Assembly (NCBI RefSeq): GCF_964204865.1
Contig: NW_027556556.1
Location: 1-64,000 of the forward strand
Source: Styela clava
Lineage: Eukaryota > Chordata > Ascidiacea > Stolidobranchia > Styelidae
Direction of reading: 5' to 3'
Length of the DNA: 64,000 bases
Part shown: positions 42,801 through 53,557 of the stretch, one piece after another
Position numbering within the stretch: position 1 is the first letter of the stretch
Layout: each line of letters begins with the position of its first letter
Translations under genes and position numbers: made by a program
The notes under the pieces: generated by a model
Database searches by the model: none
What the model was told of the DNA's origin: nothing
What the model saw: the letters and a program-made list of their open reading frames with translations, nothing else

Positions 42801-44686
42801 GCTCAATCGCTTCCTCATTTTCCAACGTTTAATCCATAAAATGTTTTAGGAACTTTAAAAACAGCAGTTAATGTTGTTCTTTGACTTTCTGTTGGAACTT
42901 GTGTTCAAGGTAAAGTAGTTTCGTTTAATAATAAATCATCTAATCGTAGTATACCATCAAGTTTACTATCGATTTCAGCTTTGTTATAAGTGTCTCTTAT
43001 GGGTGCAAAACTTGTGTTGTTATGTAAAATAGAATGTACAGTGTTAAGTCCTGATTCAGACAATAATAATTGTTCGATGTCACCCTTAACTTGTTTCATG
43101 TACATTTTGCCATTTTTTTCGAAATAATAAAGAGACTTTAAGAATTCCGATGTTCTATCTGTTGAAGATAATTTTTCGATTAAAGGATGATGCAACAGTG
43201 TTCCATTGTCATCAGCACTTTTTATTTTAGGATCGATTAACACGATTCCTGTTTCAAGAGCTCCTGTTTTATGTCCGACAAATGTTTTATTGGCCGTATA
43301 AAATGGAATAAACCCGTCTTCGATTTCATCTCTGTCATAAACTTCTGTTAATAAGGTTGACTCGTAGTTAACAAGAGTAGGAGCCGAAGCATTATTATTA
43401 TTTTTAATATAATCAATAGCCAAAGTTGTTTGTTTAATAGTTAAAATTACTTTTGTTCCATTAAGATTTTCTGACTGAGTGTTTATATCGTGTCTTCAAA
43501 TTTCACGTTTGTATTTGTTTATTAAATAAATAGATGTTGTGTTTTTTGCAAACATCATGTATATTTCGTCGTTATATGAAATAAGAGTAAGAGGTTCAAT
43601 ATCATCCAATGTAGATGAGTCGTTATGATCGTATTCAGTAGCCAATTCTTTATCCAATGTTATTAAATGAGAAACGATATCCTCTGTCATGTCCCCTTTA
43701 ATAAAATTAACACTGTGTTTAGTCATAAGTGTTGAAACAGCTTCGTCAACCTCTTCGTTAGTTGGATGACGTTTTTCAATTTCTTTCAAAACAAATATTT
43801 CGGTTGCCAAATTTCAGTGAGAAATCAAGTCTTCTCTTTTTACAGCTAAGAAATGATGTCCACCTTCTGTGGCACTATGAATATAATCGACTAACACTTT
43901 AGATTCATAAACAGGATCTGTAGTGTATTTTATTGAGTCAAGATATTTGAATTGTTGCGAAACAAAATCTTCTGTTGCTAGATTAAGATCATTAATAAGT
44001 TCTCCATTCAAACTATATTTGGGTGTGTTTGTTGATTCATCAAAATCTGTTAAAATTTTGGTGATTGTTTCGTTTAATGGAATTGGTGCTTTAACATGTC
44101 ATGACATATCAGTACCATTTAAAGTATTATGTAAACGAACACCTATTTCTTCTTGAAGTGTCGTTTTCATTGTGTCGACTAATTTTACAGCGTCATCACG
44201 AGTAATGAAAGCATCGAAAAAATCAACAACATTGTTGGCATCTACGTCTGTAGAACATTCCCCAATGGAACTGTCCAAAGTGACAAAAGGAGTATACAAT
44301 TCACTATATTCGATTAATTGACGAACAATTCTTGGAACATATTCGACTTCATAGATGTTATTTGAACTGGCGCTAATTTGACCGAAAGAAAAAGAATTAT
44401 GTGATCCTTGGTCGTAAATACCTATGTCCAAAAAGTAATCCGCTAACCGTCCAATAGCTTCCTTGAAAAAGTCCCGTTTAATAGGGTCAGGTTGGGCCTC
44501 GTTCAAACTTTCTTGACTGATAGCCTTTGCTCCTACAAACATGTTTAGTTTTGTGAAAGCTAATTGGATAACCGCTTGGATTTCCGCGTCGCTTGGTTCA
44601 TACTTATATTCTCTAGCGTAAAATTTTTTAAAATCCGCTACTGAAATATAAGGTGCTTCCGTTAATTCGTATACTCGTGTTGCCAT
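36893..44686 (-). CDS. Giant modular fibre or adhesin-like structural protein, 2597 aa
   Basis: A single 2598-codon frame with no TAA/TAG over 7.8 kb but dozens of UGA=Trp. Two module types repeat. Module Y (WxxQLTDxQIDFI ... PFNTxxANLSLKYINSIYSW ... FPTIPVFTNxxGKxFGV) lies at residues about 791-959, 1187-1357, 1369-1542 and 1962-2134. Module X (PxSQ...YYxLxxxGYG, PLSL, KRSDLG) lies at about 590-732, 995-1137 and 1774-1912. The N-terminal 450 residues are unique; the C-terminal 400 look beta-rich. Large size, repeats and location between head genes and portal suggest a fibre or host-binding protein. One module Y also occurs alone in the early gene at 10453. Confidence 0.85.
38285..38800 (-). 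repeat. Module Y, repeat 4 of the giant protein
   Basis: Encodes SFHGW, QLTDDQIDFI, EPFNTDGANLSMKYVNSVYSF, FPTIPVFTNQKGKFFGV. Followed by the GLRW and YKYLPFEKVEKY segment shared with the 1658-aa tail protein. Confidence 0.85.
38950..39365 (-). repeat. Module X, repeat 3 of the giant protein
   Basis: Encodes IPWTTIPNAEKLQTL, YYSLVQEGYGSN, SQPLSLNVTDKVDIYQICNF, RGPSDWDDLTDYQR and VKRSDLGKIY, matching repeats 1 and 2. Confidence 0.8.
40060..40579 (-). repeat. Module Y, repeat 3 of the giant protein
   Basis: Encodes SFHGWKEQLTDSQINYI, APYNTDSANLNLLYINSIYSF and FPTIPIFTNSKGKMFGVDAH. Directly adjacent to repeat 2, the only Y-Y tandem. Confidence 0.85.
40615..41127 (-). repeat. Module Y, repeat 2 of the giant protein
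   Basis: Encodes SFVDWETQLTDAQIDFI, APFNTNLANLSLKYINSLYSW and FPTLPVFTNRQGKIFGV. Confidence 0.85.
41275..41700 (-). repeat. Module X, repeat 2 of the giant protein
   Basis: Encodes FWESTPSEAQKTALL, YYALEEEGYGGD, TQPLSLNVGDKINIYKILNF and IKRSDLGLLF. Confidence 0.8.
41808..42313 (-). repeat. Module Y, repeat 1 of the giant protein
   Basis: Encodes SFLEWKTPLSDAQIDHI, SPYNSSGANLNLQYVCSIISW and FPIFTTDDGTIYGV; the most diverged of the four. Confidence 0.8.
42490..42915 (-). repeat. Module X, repeat 1 of the giant protein
   Basis: Encodes LPWTQVPTESQRTTL, FYGLNVGKWGSD, YNPLSLRTEEKVYLYKFNNF and IKRSDLGKLY. Confidence 0.8.
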
Positions 44687-44692
44687 TTTTCT

Positions 44693-45154
44693 CTACTCCT
44701 TTTTTTTATTCTCTTTTTTTTCGAGAATCGTTTCTTCTATTTTTGTAATAATATTCAATTGATAATTGTCATTACCTACTGTTTGAAGGTGTGAATCAAC
44801 AACTCTTTTGATATCATTAAGTGTTTGTTCTTTATCCAATTGTAATATGTTCAATCCAAATCATTCAGTCGCGTAATTTATTTCTGATACAGGAATTGAT
44901 TTTTCTTTCCCTCGTACACGGATGATTTTTGATTGCATATAATAAATATGTAAACGAACACTAACTTCTTTGAAATTATCAGCTTTTGGTTTTACAAGTT
45001 CAATTTCAAAAAATGAATAGTCAGGAAGTTTAATATAAACGCCCTTACCTTTGCCATTGGCATTTATCGGATGCATAAAACCATCAACGATATCGTATAA
45101 TGATTCTTTTCCGAATAAAATGTCATCTGGTCTTAAATTAACTTTTGTACTCAT
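44693..45154 (-). CDS. Head-region hypothetical protein, 153 aa
   Basis: Directly downstream of the capsid gene. AGGAG lies 17 bases before the ATG. Beta-rich N-terminal part (GVYIKLPDYSFFEIELVKP) and a charged helical C-terminus after UGA=Trp at residue 98; TAG at 44693. Possibly a head decoration or connector protein, from position only. Confidence 0.7.
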
Positions 45155-45234
45155 ATTTTATGTATTTTTTCTCCTATAGGTGGGTTGTTTTTTTCGTTAG
45201 TGACAACCCTGAACACTAGTGTTGTGAAACCTGA

Positions 45235-46257
45235 TTAGGCAGTACGGATTCCGTACATTCTTGGTTTCAAGGCGTCGAAAATTTCCATACCATAACTGGC
45301 TTTGAATGTAATCGCTCTGTTTTGATTAGCTTCCAAAGCTGCAATGTTAATCATATGTGAGTTTCCAACAACTGTACAAATAGGCCCTGTTCCGTCGGGT
45401 TTATATTCAGACGCAATCAATAATCATTTCGATAAATCAACAGCTTTTGTTGAGTCAGAAACGTAGACATTGTCTGCAATATTTCTTCCTAAGAAGTGAT
45501 GGACTTGGGCAGAGTATTTGTAGATTTGCGATCCACCTTCACGTTTCATGTAGAAGTTAGGGTTGAATGCGCTTGCCGTAGCGGCAGTGATCAAAAGATT
45601 TTCGAACACAGGCGAAATAACAATTTTAATGTCTTCTGTACGTGTTTTTCCGTAACTGTCCACGTAGTGTTCAAGTTTAATCAAGTGTTGTGTTACCAAA
45701 CGAATAAACTTCGTTGCTGCGTCTTTCGAATTGATTTCGATAGTTGCTGCGTCAAGAACCAAAACTGTATCTGGTGCTCCACTTGAAGTATCTTTTAAGA
45801 TATCTGCTGCTTTAACAAATCATGATAAGTCGATTGATAATAAGTAAGTATCATAGAATGTACTTGCTGATCATAAGACTAAATCTGCTGTTCCTTTAAA
45901 TCGTTTTTCGTCGAACATTTCACTTGTTACACCGTTTTCGTAGTGTTGATCTAATCCAACGATAAGTGTTGCATATGCGACATGGTTCAATTTGATACCA
46001 CGTGTTGCGTCCCTGTAAGATGCTCGGCTTGTTTCAACCGTATATTTACGAGGGATCATTCTTTGTCCAGCGACAAAACGGAAAGATCCGGCCACTGTTT
46101 CATTTTTGAAAGTATAAAAACCTAATTGACTTAACTTAGTGATACCAAGCATTGGTAATCAACGACGTCATTCCGTTAAAGTAGATGGAACATCATAAGC
46201 GCTTCCAGCACCTTTAACAGTTAATAAGGATTCTAAACTAGTATTAACTTTTGCCAT
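45235..46257 (-). CDS. Major capsid protein, 340 aa (complete)
   Basis: Complete frame with AGGAGG before the ATG. Helical and strand segments typical of a coat protein, several UGA=Trp (EWRRWLP, LWSASTFYD, LSWFVKAAD). C-terminus GMEIFDALKPRMYGIRTA. Preceded by the scaffold gene. Its 5' 924 bases match the first copy at 1-924. No sequence-level motif is diagnostic, so the call is by context and expected abundance signals. Confidence 0.72.
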
Positions 46258-46323
46258 AATTTTTTTTCCTCCTATAATATGTTAAATATTTATGACTCGA
46301 TTACGGAGGTTACGAGCGAAAAA

Positions 46324-46932
46324 CTATTTTTCTGATGGTGGAGGCCCGAGAAAATCTTCTAGAGTTTGCACTTTGTTTCCTTCGTCATTTAATAAGGTGT
46401 CCGAAGTGACATTACGTCTTCCTTCGGCTCCTGTTGGTTGGAAACCTGGTGCAGGTGCTGCGGCTACTTGTGCTAGTGGTTCAACTATCGGTTGTTCTGT
46501 TTCTTTAGGTTTAAAAATAGACCCGGCGTACTTATCTTGGTATCGTCCTCAGTCTTCTTCCTTAAGTTCAACCCCGTTAGTTAAACGTTTGAAGTCATCA
46601 AATTCTTCAATTTTTCCGCCTTTCGAAACAAACTCATTTTGCAATCTCATTGAACTAAGTTGACCTGATAAGTCATCATTGTTTTTTTGCAATTGCTCGA
46701 TTTGTATATCTTGTTCGCTGCGGCTATCTTTGGCTCGGTTGATGATTTCCAAATGTTCAGCCTTGATTCTTTCGAGATTCTTGATTTCAGTGATTTTGTT
46801 TTTCAACGTTTCCTGTAATCTTTCGTTTTCAAGTGTAAGAACATCTAAACTCTTTTTGCCAACTGTTGCGTTAACAGTTCCAGTGTCTTTTTCATTAGAC
46901 CCTGCATTATTGTTTGTATTGATATTTTCCAT
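46324..46932 (-). CDS. Putative scaffolding protein, second copy, 202 aa
   Basis: Same length and layout as 991-1599. Differs by a few residues: N for T near 88, S for G near 95, Q for H near 149. The coiled coil is intact, so it should be functional in both versions. Confidence 0.55.
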
Positions 46933-47059
46933 AATATTATATTAGGTTTTTCAATTCTCCTTTACTTATTTTGACGCCTAAAAATTCTTCCGAACTTAAC
47001 CGTGGGCATCGCCAAACTGGCGGTTTGTTCTATAATTAAATATAACTGTTTCTGTAAAA

Positions 47060-47136
47060 TGGGGTAAGCGGTGGGAGTCGAACCCACTCGTACCGGACCC
47101 ACAATCCGGAGCGTTAACCGATTCGCCACACTCACC
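47060..47136 (-). tRNA. tRNA-His (GTG), second copy
   Basis: Identical to 1727-1803, including G-1 and encoded CCA. Confidence 0.93.
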
Positions 47137-47141
47137 ATAAA

Positions 47142-47295
47142 ATAGCCCGTCCGTTTTACGCCGGAGCGGACTACGCTAAAAACGTCCGAGACATTAATAG
47201 CACCGTGGTCAGGGCTACATACGTAGACCAATTATGCTCCCTTGATAAACAAGGGATCGGTAAGGTACGTTGGCGCGTAAACACCAACCCTCCTC
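47142..47295 (-). ncRNA. Structured RNA upstream of tRNA-His, second copy
   Basis: Same hairpins and TATACT box as 1809-1973; I see no difference from copy 1, in contrast to the variable spacer that follows. Confidence 0.45.
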
Positions 47296-47363
47296 AAGAT
47301 AGTATACTGGTTAAAAAATCAAATAGTGTTTATTTTTTTATTTTTTTTTTCGCTATGCCACGA

Positions 47364-48088
47364 AGTGGCCAAAAGTAGGGGCCCGGCCAAACAGGAACAC
47401 GAAAAAATATAGGGGGGGGGCGTCGATAGGGGCGGCGCTGCACAGAAACGAGAAAAAACTTAGGGGGGGCACGCAACGAAAAGCGAAAAAGCGAAAAGCG
47501 AAAATAGGGCGCGGGTAAAAAATGATATAACAAGGAATGAAAAAATAAAATCCGGGTTGTCACCCTCCCCCTCCCTATCCTCATTTTGTGACCTCGTACC
47601 CTCATTTTGTGCCCTGTTTATGCCATTTTATAGCCTTTGCCCTCATTTCGTGCCATTTTGCCCCACTTCGTGCCCTCTTCCACCCGTTAGCTCCTCCCCT
47701 TCTCCTTTCGTCTCTGTTTGACCCCTTAAATGTATCATTTTGGCCACCCTAAGAGATAGCCAAGCCAATTTTGGGGCCTCATTTTGGAATTTTCCGCCCC
47801 TTTTTAAAATAAAATAAAATAAATAAAAAAAACCCTTGACTTTTTAATTTTTAATGTTACAATATACGGGGAGCCTTTCAAAATATTTTTAACCTAAAAA
47901 ATAAAAACAAAAATATTTTACAATTTAATTTTTTTATGTTATAATAAAGGGGGGACCTTTCAAAATATTTTTAGCCTCTTTTTGAGGAAGAGCGAAAAAA
48001 TGCCCTATTTTAGCCAATAAGTGGAGCAATCGGGTTTTTGCCCAGTCATAGAGCCAAAAAACGGCCTTTTTAAGGGGTGGAATCGTTC
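47364..48088. other. Variable non-coding spacer, second copy
   Basis: No gene seen. G runs are one base shorter than in copy 1, part of the CCCTCATTTTGTG repeat block is missing, and the TTGAC/TATAAT promoter block at about 47836-47953 is duplicated with divergence. Confidence 0.65.
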
Positions 48089-48388
48089 AACTCTTAAACT
48101 CTTACCCCTTTTTTTGGCAACTCTTAAACTTTTAAACCGCCATTTTTGCCCCTCGTGTAGCCATTTTAGAGCGAAAAGGTGGGGAAGTTTAAAAGTTTAA
48201 GAGTTTTTCAAAAAGTCTTATAATATTTATATATATATATTATTTTTTTAAAATGGAAGAAGTTTTGCGAAAACTCTTAAACTCTTAAACTTTTGCCGTC
48301 GGCGTGCTTAAATCCTTGTTGTGGTGCCACTTTTTCGCTGTTTAAAAGTTTAAAAGTTGTTCGCAAAAGGTTTAAAAGTTTAAGAGTT
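48089..48388. repeat. Iteron array, candidate origin, second copy
   Basis: Keeps the 8-bp GTTTAA(A/G)A units in both orientations and the AT-rich centre (about 48218-48252). Single units are altered (CTCTTACCCC in place of a unit near 48100), so most but not all iterons are conserved. Confidence 0.55.
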
Positions 48389-48912
48389 GCCAAATTTAAC
48401 CCCTTTTTTGGGCTTCTTTTCGCTCCTTTTCCCTGTCATAGCGCCATTTTATCCCGTCGCCCCTCTTTGTTGGCTCCCTCTCTTTGGTGGATCTGGCCCC
48501 TCTTGGCCTGAATTGTGTACGTTAAACATGCCAAACAGAAGAGGAAGCAACCCGGGAGGTGTTAGGTGTTGGAGCTCGTCCCTTTCGTTCGTGTTTTTCC
48601 GTTTACTTCTTTTTTTGTTTTTTTGGTCGAGTTTCTGAAGCCACGGAATGGCTTAAACACTGGAGAAAGTCGACCCAACCCCGTTTTATTGGCTTAAACA
48701 CAGGCGAAAATGAGTTTTGGGCCTTTTTGATGTCACCGATTGGCTTAACTAGGGCGTTTTTTGATTTTTCAATTTCATTTTTTGAAAACTTGAAAAAATT
48801 TAGCAAAAAAAACACAATAAAAAACGAAAAAAAACCAAAAAAAATTTAAAATATTTCAGCGATTGGCTACAGCAGGGCGAAAAGTAGCCCAAAAAAAAAT
48901 AAAAAAAAGGTA

Positions 48913-48941
48913 TTGACAAAATAAAATTAATACGTTATAAT
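48913..48941 (+). promoter_or_regulatory. Early-arm promoter, second copy
   Basis: TTGACA 48913-48918, 17-base spacer, TATAAT 48936-48941. Surrounding bases differ from copy 1 but the boxes are kept. The 500 bases before it are non-coding. Confidence 0.85.
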
Positions 48942-49017
48942 TATTATAGACAAGAGCGGAAAGAAAAAAGCAAATTAAATTTTAATAAAAGAAAAGAAAA
49001 AAAAGGAGATCGAAGAA

Positions 49018-49239
49018 ATGGAAAACAAAACACAATTTAAAAATGAATTAAAGGAATTATTAGAATTGGACCACTACCAATTAATTATTGGAGAGGTTGA
49101 CGGATTGAATGAAGCCGAAGCCTTCAAGGTTTTAAAAAATGCTAAATTTGATTGCGAAGAAGACGCCGAAAGCTACGAAAGTCAAGCGATCCAGTTTTTT
49201 AGCGACAAGGTGGCGGATTTCGTGGCAAAGTGGGAATAA
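49018..49239 (+). CDS. Small acidic protein, second copy, 73 aa
   Basis: Homologue of 3638-3862 with changes clustered at residues 49-54 and one residue less at the end. Ribosome site AAAAGGAG kept. Confidence 0.8.
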   Translation: MENKTQFKNELKELLELDHYQLIIGEVDGLNEAEAFKVLKNAKFDCEEDAESYESQAIQFFSDKVADFVAKWE

Positions 49240-49340
49240 CCCCCCCCACGCGGGGAGGGAGAGCCTCCCCAAGTATTAAGCAAGCAAGCAAATAAATAAA
49301 TAAAGATAGGGCAGAAAGCCCGGAAAGGAGAAAAAAAGAC

Positions 49341-49913
49341 ATGGAAAAAAAAGAAATTCAAGAATATTTAGCCGATAAAATGCCGGTTGAATGTGCCGAA
49401 AATTTAAGCACTTACAGCATTACGCAAAATTTGCGAGGTTTAGACTCGAGAGACGAAGACGACGAAAAAAACCGATTATTAAAAATTATTAATAAATTTG
49501 GCCACCAATGCGCAAGCGGTGACCGCGAACAATGCGAAGAAATCCGCGACTTTTTGGCCGATTTCGTAATTTGTTGGCCTTATTCTGTTTTTGACGAAGA
49601 AGAGCAAAAACAAATTGATTTTGACAATACCAATTTAAATTTTTTAGATAATTTTTTTGATTTGAACTATCCGGATTTTTTCGAAATCGTTTTGAATGGT
49701 TTAAAATTTGAATTTGCGGAAGTGTTGCGGGAAAATTTTACGGTGGATTATTTGGACGCGAAAGAATGGGACGAGTTGAGGCAATGAATTTTTGCAAGTT
49801 GTCGAATTGTTGCGGAAGAATGCCGAGCCAATCCAACGCCGAAATTTCAAAAATATTTAAAAGAAATTGAAGAGTTTACGAAAAGATGAGACAAGGAGGC
49901 AAAAAATGAATAA
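49341..49913 (+). CDS. Acidic hypothetical protein, second copy, 190 aa
   Basis: Homologue of 3960-4532, same length, with about a dozen substitutions, mostly among acidic or aromatic residues. UGA=Trp is needed, as in copy 1; the overlap with the next gene is kept. Confidence 0.8.
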
Positions 49914-50301
49914 GTTACACCGTCAAAACCAAACGAAATTTTGCGATATCTTACAAAACAAGATTTTAAAGAATTGAGGGGGTGGAGAAGTAAAAAAGCG
50001 TTTCGATTATTTTTTAGGTTTAAAATCGATTTATTCCGACCATAAAAAAAATATATTTAAAAAATTAATTGATAAAAAAATTAAGCCGAACAGTTTAACA
50101 CCTTCAACATTTGAAGCCTTTAAATTTGAAATATTGGCAATTTGTAAAGGATTAAGCGACGAAGCCAACACGTCAACCAAAAAGCGATTGGCAAAAAAAG
50201 ACGTTGAAAATGCGAAAAAATTAATCGATTTTGTTTTAAGAATTAACGAAATTTTAGATTTTGAACCCGAAAAAATGGAGTTTGAACCGTTTAAAAGATA
50301 A
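49906..50301 (+). CDS. Hypothetical protein, second copy, 131 aa
   Basis: Homologue of 4525-4920; differs near residues 5-6, 61-70 and 110-125. Same start, overlap and stop. Confidence 0.8.
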
Positions 50302-50377
50302 AAAAAACAAAACAAATTAAATTAAAATATGATATAATTAATTAGGAGGCCAACGAGCCCAAAGGAGAAAAAAAATA

Positions 50378-50737
50378 ATGACAAACAAAAAAAAGATTTG
50401 AGAACTTGACGAATTACAAGAATTTAAAAACGAATTCGAAAGCCTCGACAATCCCGACATTTGCGACATTGTCAGCGAAAACATGGCGGAACAATTGGGG
50501 AAAGAATTAGCCGAAAAATGGGAAAATTGAGAATTTGACGAATGCGACCCACACAATGAGAACGACCCGACGCCTGAAGAAATCGAAGAAATTACGCGAA
50601 TTATTTTTTCGGCTTGTTACAGTTGCGCCGAAATCTTGGGAAATTCCGAAGCCGAGGCAACCAATGGGCGCGTAGCAATGGAATTTTGCGAGTGAAGGGA
50701 AGAGCTCGAAGAATTCGCGAAGAAATGGGACGACTAA
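50378..50737 (+). CDS. Strongly acidic protein, second copy, 119 aa
   Basis: Homologue of 4979-5338. The leader is different (an extra AGGAGGCC phrase before AAAGGAG), and the acidic middle has many changes (EFDECDPHNEND against EYDETEPDSED) at constant length. Confidence 0.75.
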
Positions 50738-50751
50738 AGGAGATCGAAAAA

Positions 50752-51150
50752 ATGGAAAACATGGAAAACATTAGGCAACAAAAATTAAAATTGTTGCGAA
50801 CATTAAAAAAAGATATTAAAGAATTATTTTTTTTTGAGATTATCGAGCGCGTCCGCGAATTAGTACCGCAAGAAGTGCGCAAAAAAAAAATAAACGATTT
50901 GAGCAATTCCAATTTGGATTTAATTTTAAATTGAATTTTTGCCGAATGCGACAGAAGACACGGCAACGCGAAACGCGAAGAGATCCGACAATTGGAATTT
51001 TTCGGCGAAGAGGGAGAAGATGAAGCCGATTTTTTGCGAGAAATGCGCGGAGAGCTTAGAGGCTTAAGAAATTGGGGCCAAAATGTTTTTGACAGCATAA
51101 AAAAATTAGAACGAAAAACAAAAAAGGAGTTAAAAAAAAATGGAAAATAA
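50752..51150 (+). CDS. Acidic hypothetical protein, intact version, 132 aa
   Basis: Intact counterpart of the broken gene at 5352. A run of ten A at 50881-50890 keeps the frame (RKKKIND), and the protein continues through UGA=Trp to TAA at 51148. N-terminus has a three-codon duplication (MENMENIRQ). Acidic and helical, like its neighbours. Confidence 0.8.
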
Positions 51151-51202
51151 CAAAACAGATTTTAGCAAATGAACGATAAAAACAAAAAAGGAAATTTTAG
51201 AA

Positions 51203-51607
51203 ATGGAAAAAAACAAAAAAGACAAAAAAGAAAATTTTTTTGAGTTCAAAAGAAGGGGGCAAATCGATTTAATAATTTTTATTAAAGAATTTAAGGCCTT
51301 GAACGACTCCGAGGGTCACGATCTCCGCGAATTCGTCCGCGATTTCGTAATTGAAAAGCTCGAGGAGGGGGCCGAGGACCTCGAAAAGTTGGCGCGTTTC
51401 GACCTTTTCGCTGTAATTTTGGGAGGGTGTCGCGATTATGTTAACACGTTACGCGAAGAAATCGACCGATTAGCTGGGAAATCTGACCCGGAGGATTTGG
51501 ACGAATCGGCGCACTTAATGAAATTATGCGCGAACGTCTTAAATTTCGTTTTTAGATGAGAGGCCGAAAATGTCGACGGAGACGACGAAGACACCGCCAA
51601 CATTTAG
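51203..51607 (+). CDS. Acidic hypothetical protein, second copy, 134 aa
   Basis: Homologue of 5730-6131 with a different N-terminal five residues and leader; ends at TAG after DEDTANI. Terminator follows. Confidence 0.8.
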
Positions 51608-51639
51608 ACCCAGCACCAACCACCCGCGACAACAGAAAG

Positions 51640-51662
51640 GCCCGGATTTCCGGGCTTTTTTT
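51640..51662 (+). terminator. Rho-independent terminator, second copy
   Basis: GCCCGG/CCGGGC stem, four-base loop, seven T. Confidence 0.92.
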
Positions 51663-52133
51663 GCGTATTTGGGCACTGTGAAAATTAGGCCCGAAAAAAT
51701 AAAATACGTAATTTATCCCGGCGGAAAAAAAAACGGGCTTAATTTTACACCTTCGAAATTGAACAACGCAAAACAGGCCCGCAATTAAAAAAAACGACCT
51801 AAACCATTGAACGCAAAAAAAAAGGGCCTAAATTTAACAATCGAAAAAAACCAAAAAAATACTTGACAAAATAAAAAAAAGGTATAAAATAAATATAAGA
51901 AAAAGCAAAAAAAAAATTCACAAAAGGGAAAAAATGGCATTATTACAGGAAAAAACAAGCCAAAAAAAAATCAAAAAAAAATAAAAAAAACTATTGACAA
52001 ATTAAAAAAAAGGTTTATAATATAATTAGAAAAGAAGAAACAGAAGAAACAAGAAAACGAGAAAACAAGAAAACGAGAAAACGAGAAAACGAGAAAACGA
52101 GAAAACGAGAAAACGAAAAAAGGAAGCCAAAAA
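51663..52133 (+). promoter_or_regulatory. Spacer with promoters; membrane gene absent
   Basis: Contains TTGACA/TATAAAAT at about 51863-51890 and TTGACA 51994-51999 with TATAAT 52016-52021. The membrane gene found at 6595-6804 in copy 1 is missing; in its place is the octamer repeat at 52053-52116. Confidence 0.7.
52053..52116 (+). repeat. Octamer tandem repeat GAAAACGA, 8 units
   Basis: Eight consecutive 8-base units, one with A for G, just downstream of a strong promoter and ending 18 bases before an ATG. Not present in copy 1. Confidence 0.95.
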
Positions 52134-52724
<591 letters not shown>

Positions 52725-52726
52725 TT

Positions 52727-52864
52727 ATGAAAAATATGAACAAACATTTATTAATTTTTTTTGCCGTTAATTTTTTCGCTGTGGCAGAGGTGTTTTTATA
52801 CATTCACAGCAATTATTATTTTATTTTGACAGAATTATTAATAAAGTATGGTACAATAATTTAA
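52727..52864 (+). CDS. Short hydrophobic peptide, second copy (doubtful)
   Basis: Same as 7381-7518; no ribosome site. Confidence 0.3.
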   Translation: MKNMNKHLLIFFAVNFFAVAEVFLYIHSNYYFILTELLIKYGTII

Positions 52865-52881
52865 AAGGAGGTCGAAAAGAC

Positions 52882-53280
52882 ATGAAAGACAAAACTATAG
52901 GGTGATTGGCAGTAATTACGTACTTTGGAATATTGGGCTTTTGTATTTGAAACATATACGAGGGCTCAGGATTCAATACGACGTTGGACTACGTGCGATT
53001 TATTTTATCCGTGACGTGAATAGTGGCAATGTTTATTGGTATGTTCTTGATAGACGTTATTGATAATTTCTGACCAATAACTAGAAAAGAAGTATTTAAT
53101 TTTTTAGGTGTGGTTATAGTGGCTATTTATCTTACGCATTTAAACATGTGTATAGTATTGGCATTAACAATAGATATTACTTCGGTTGATAATTTAGGTT
53201 TATTGTTTGTATTTAACCCAGCATTAGCATTTTTTACTGTAATTTGCCTGGATAACATAGGTTGATTTGGACATGAATAA
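52882..53280 (+). CDS. Polytopic membrane protein, second copy, 132 aa
   Basis: Same as 7536-7934, including the AAAGGAGG site and four UGA=Trp codons. Confidence 0.8.
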
Positions 53281-53527
53281 ACAAACACTAACCATATTGT
53301 TTAATCTGGTGTGGTTGTTGTTGCTTACAACTGTAATCGCACTCACTATTATATTTATATATATGGGCGTAATATATGTACTATATATTTATGGTATTAC
53401 AGTATCGAATGTACGCGAGGTAGGTGATTGGTTGGGCCGTATTTTGTTAGGGCTTGCCGTCGTGATTCCGGTGGCTTTGTATTGAATTGAAAAATTAGAA
53501 ACAAAAATAAAAAAAAGTATGTTATAA
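53273..53527 (+). CDS. Small membrane protein, second copy, 84 aa
   Basis: Same as 7927-8181; overlaps the previous gene by 8 bases. Confidence 0.75.
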
Positions 53528-53557
53528 TAAAAATATAGGAGAAAAGAAAAAAACAAA

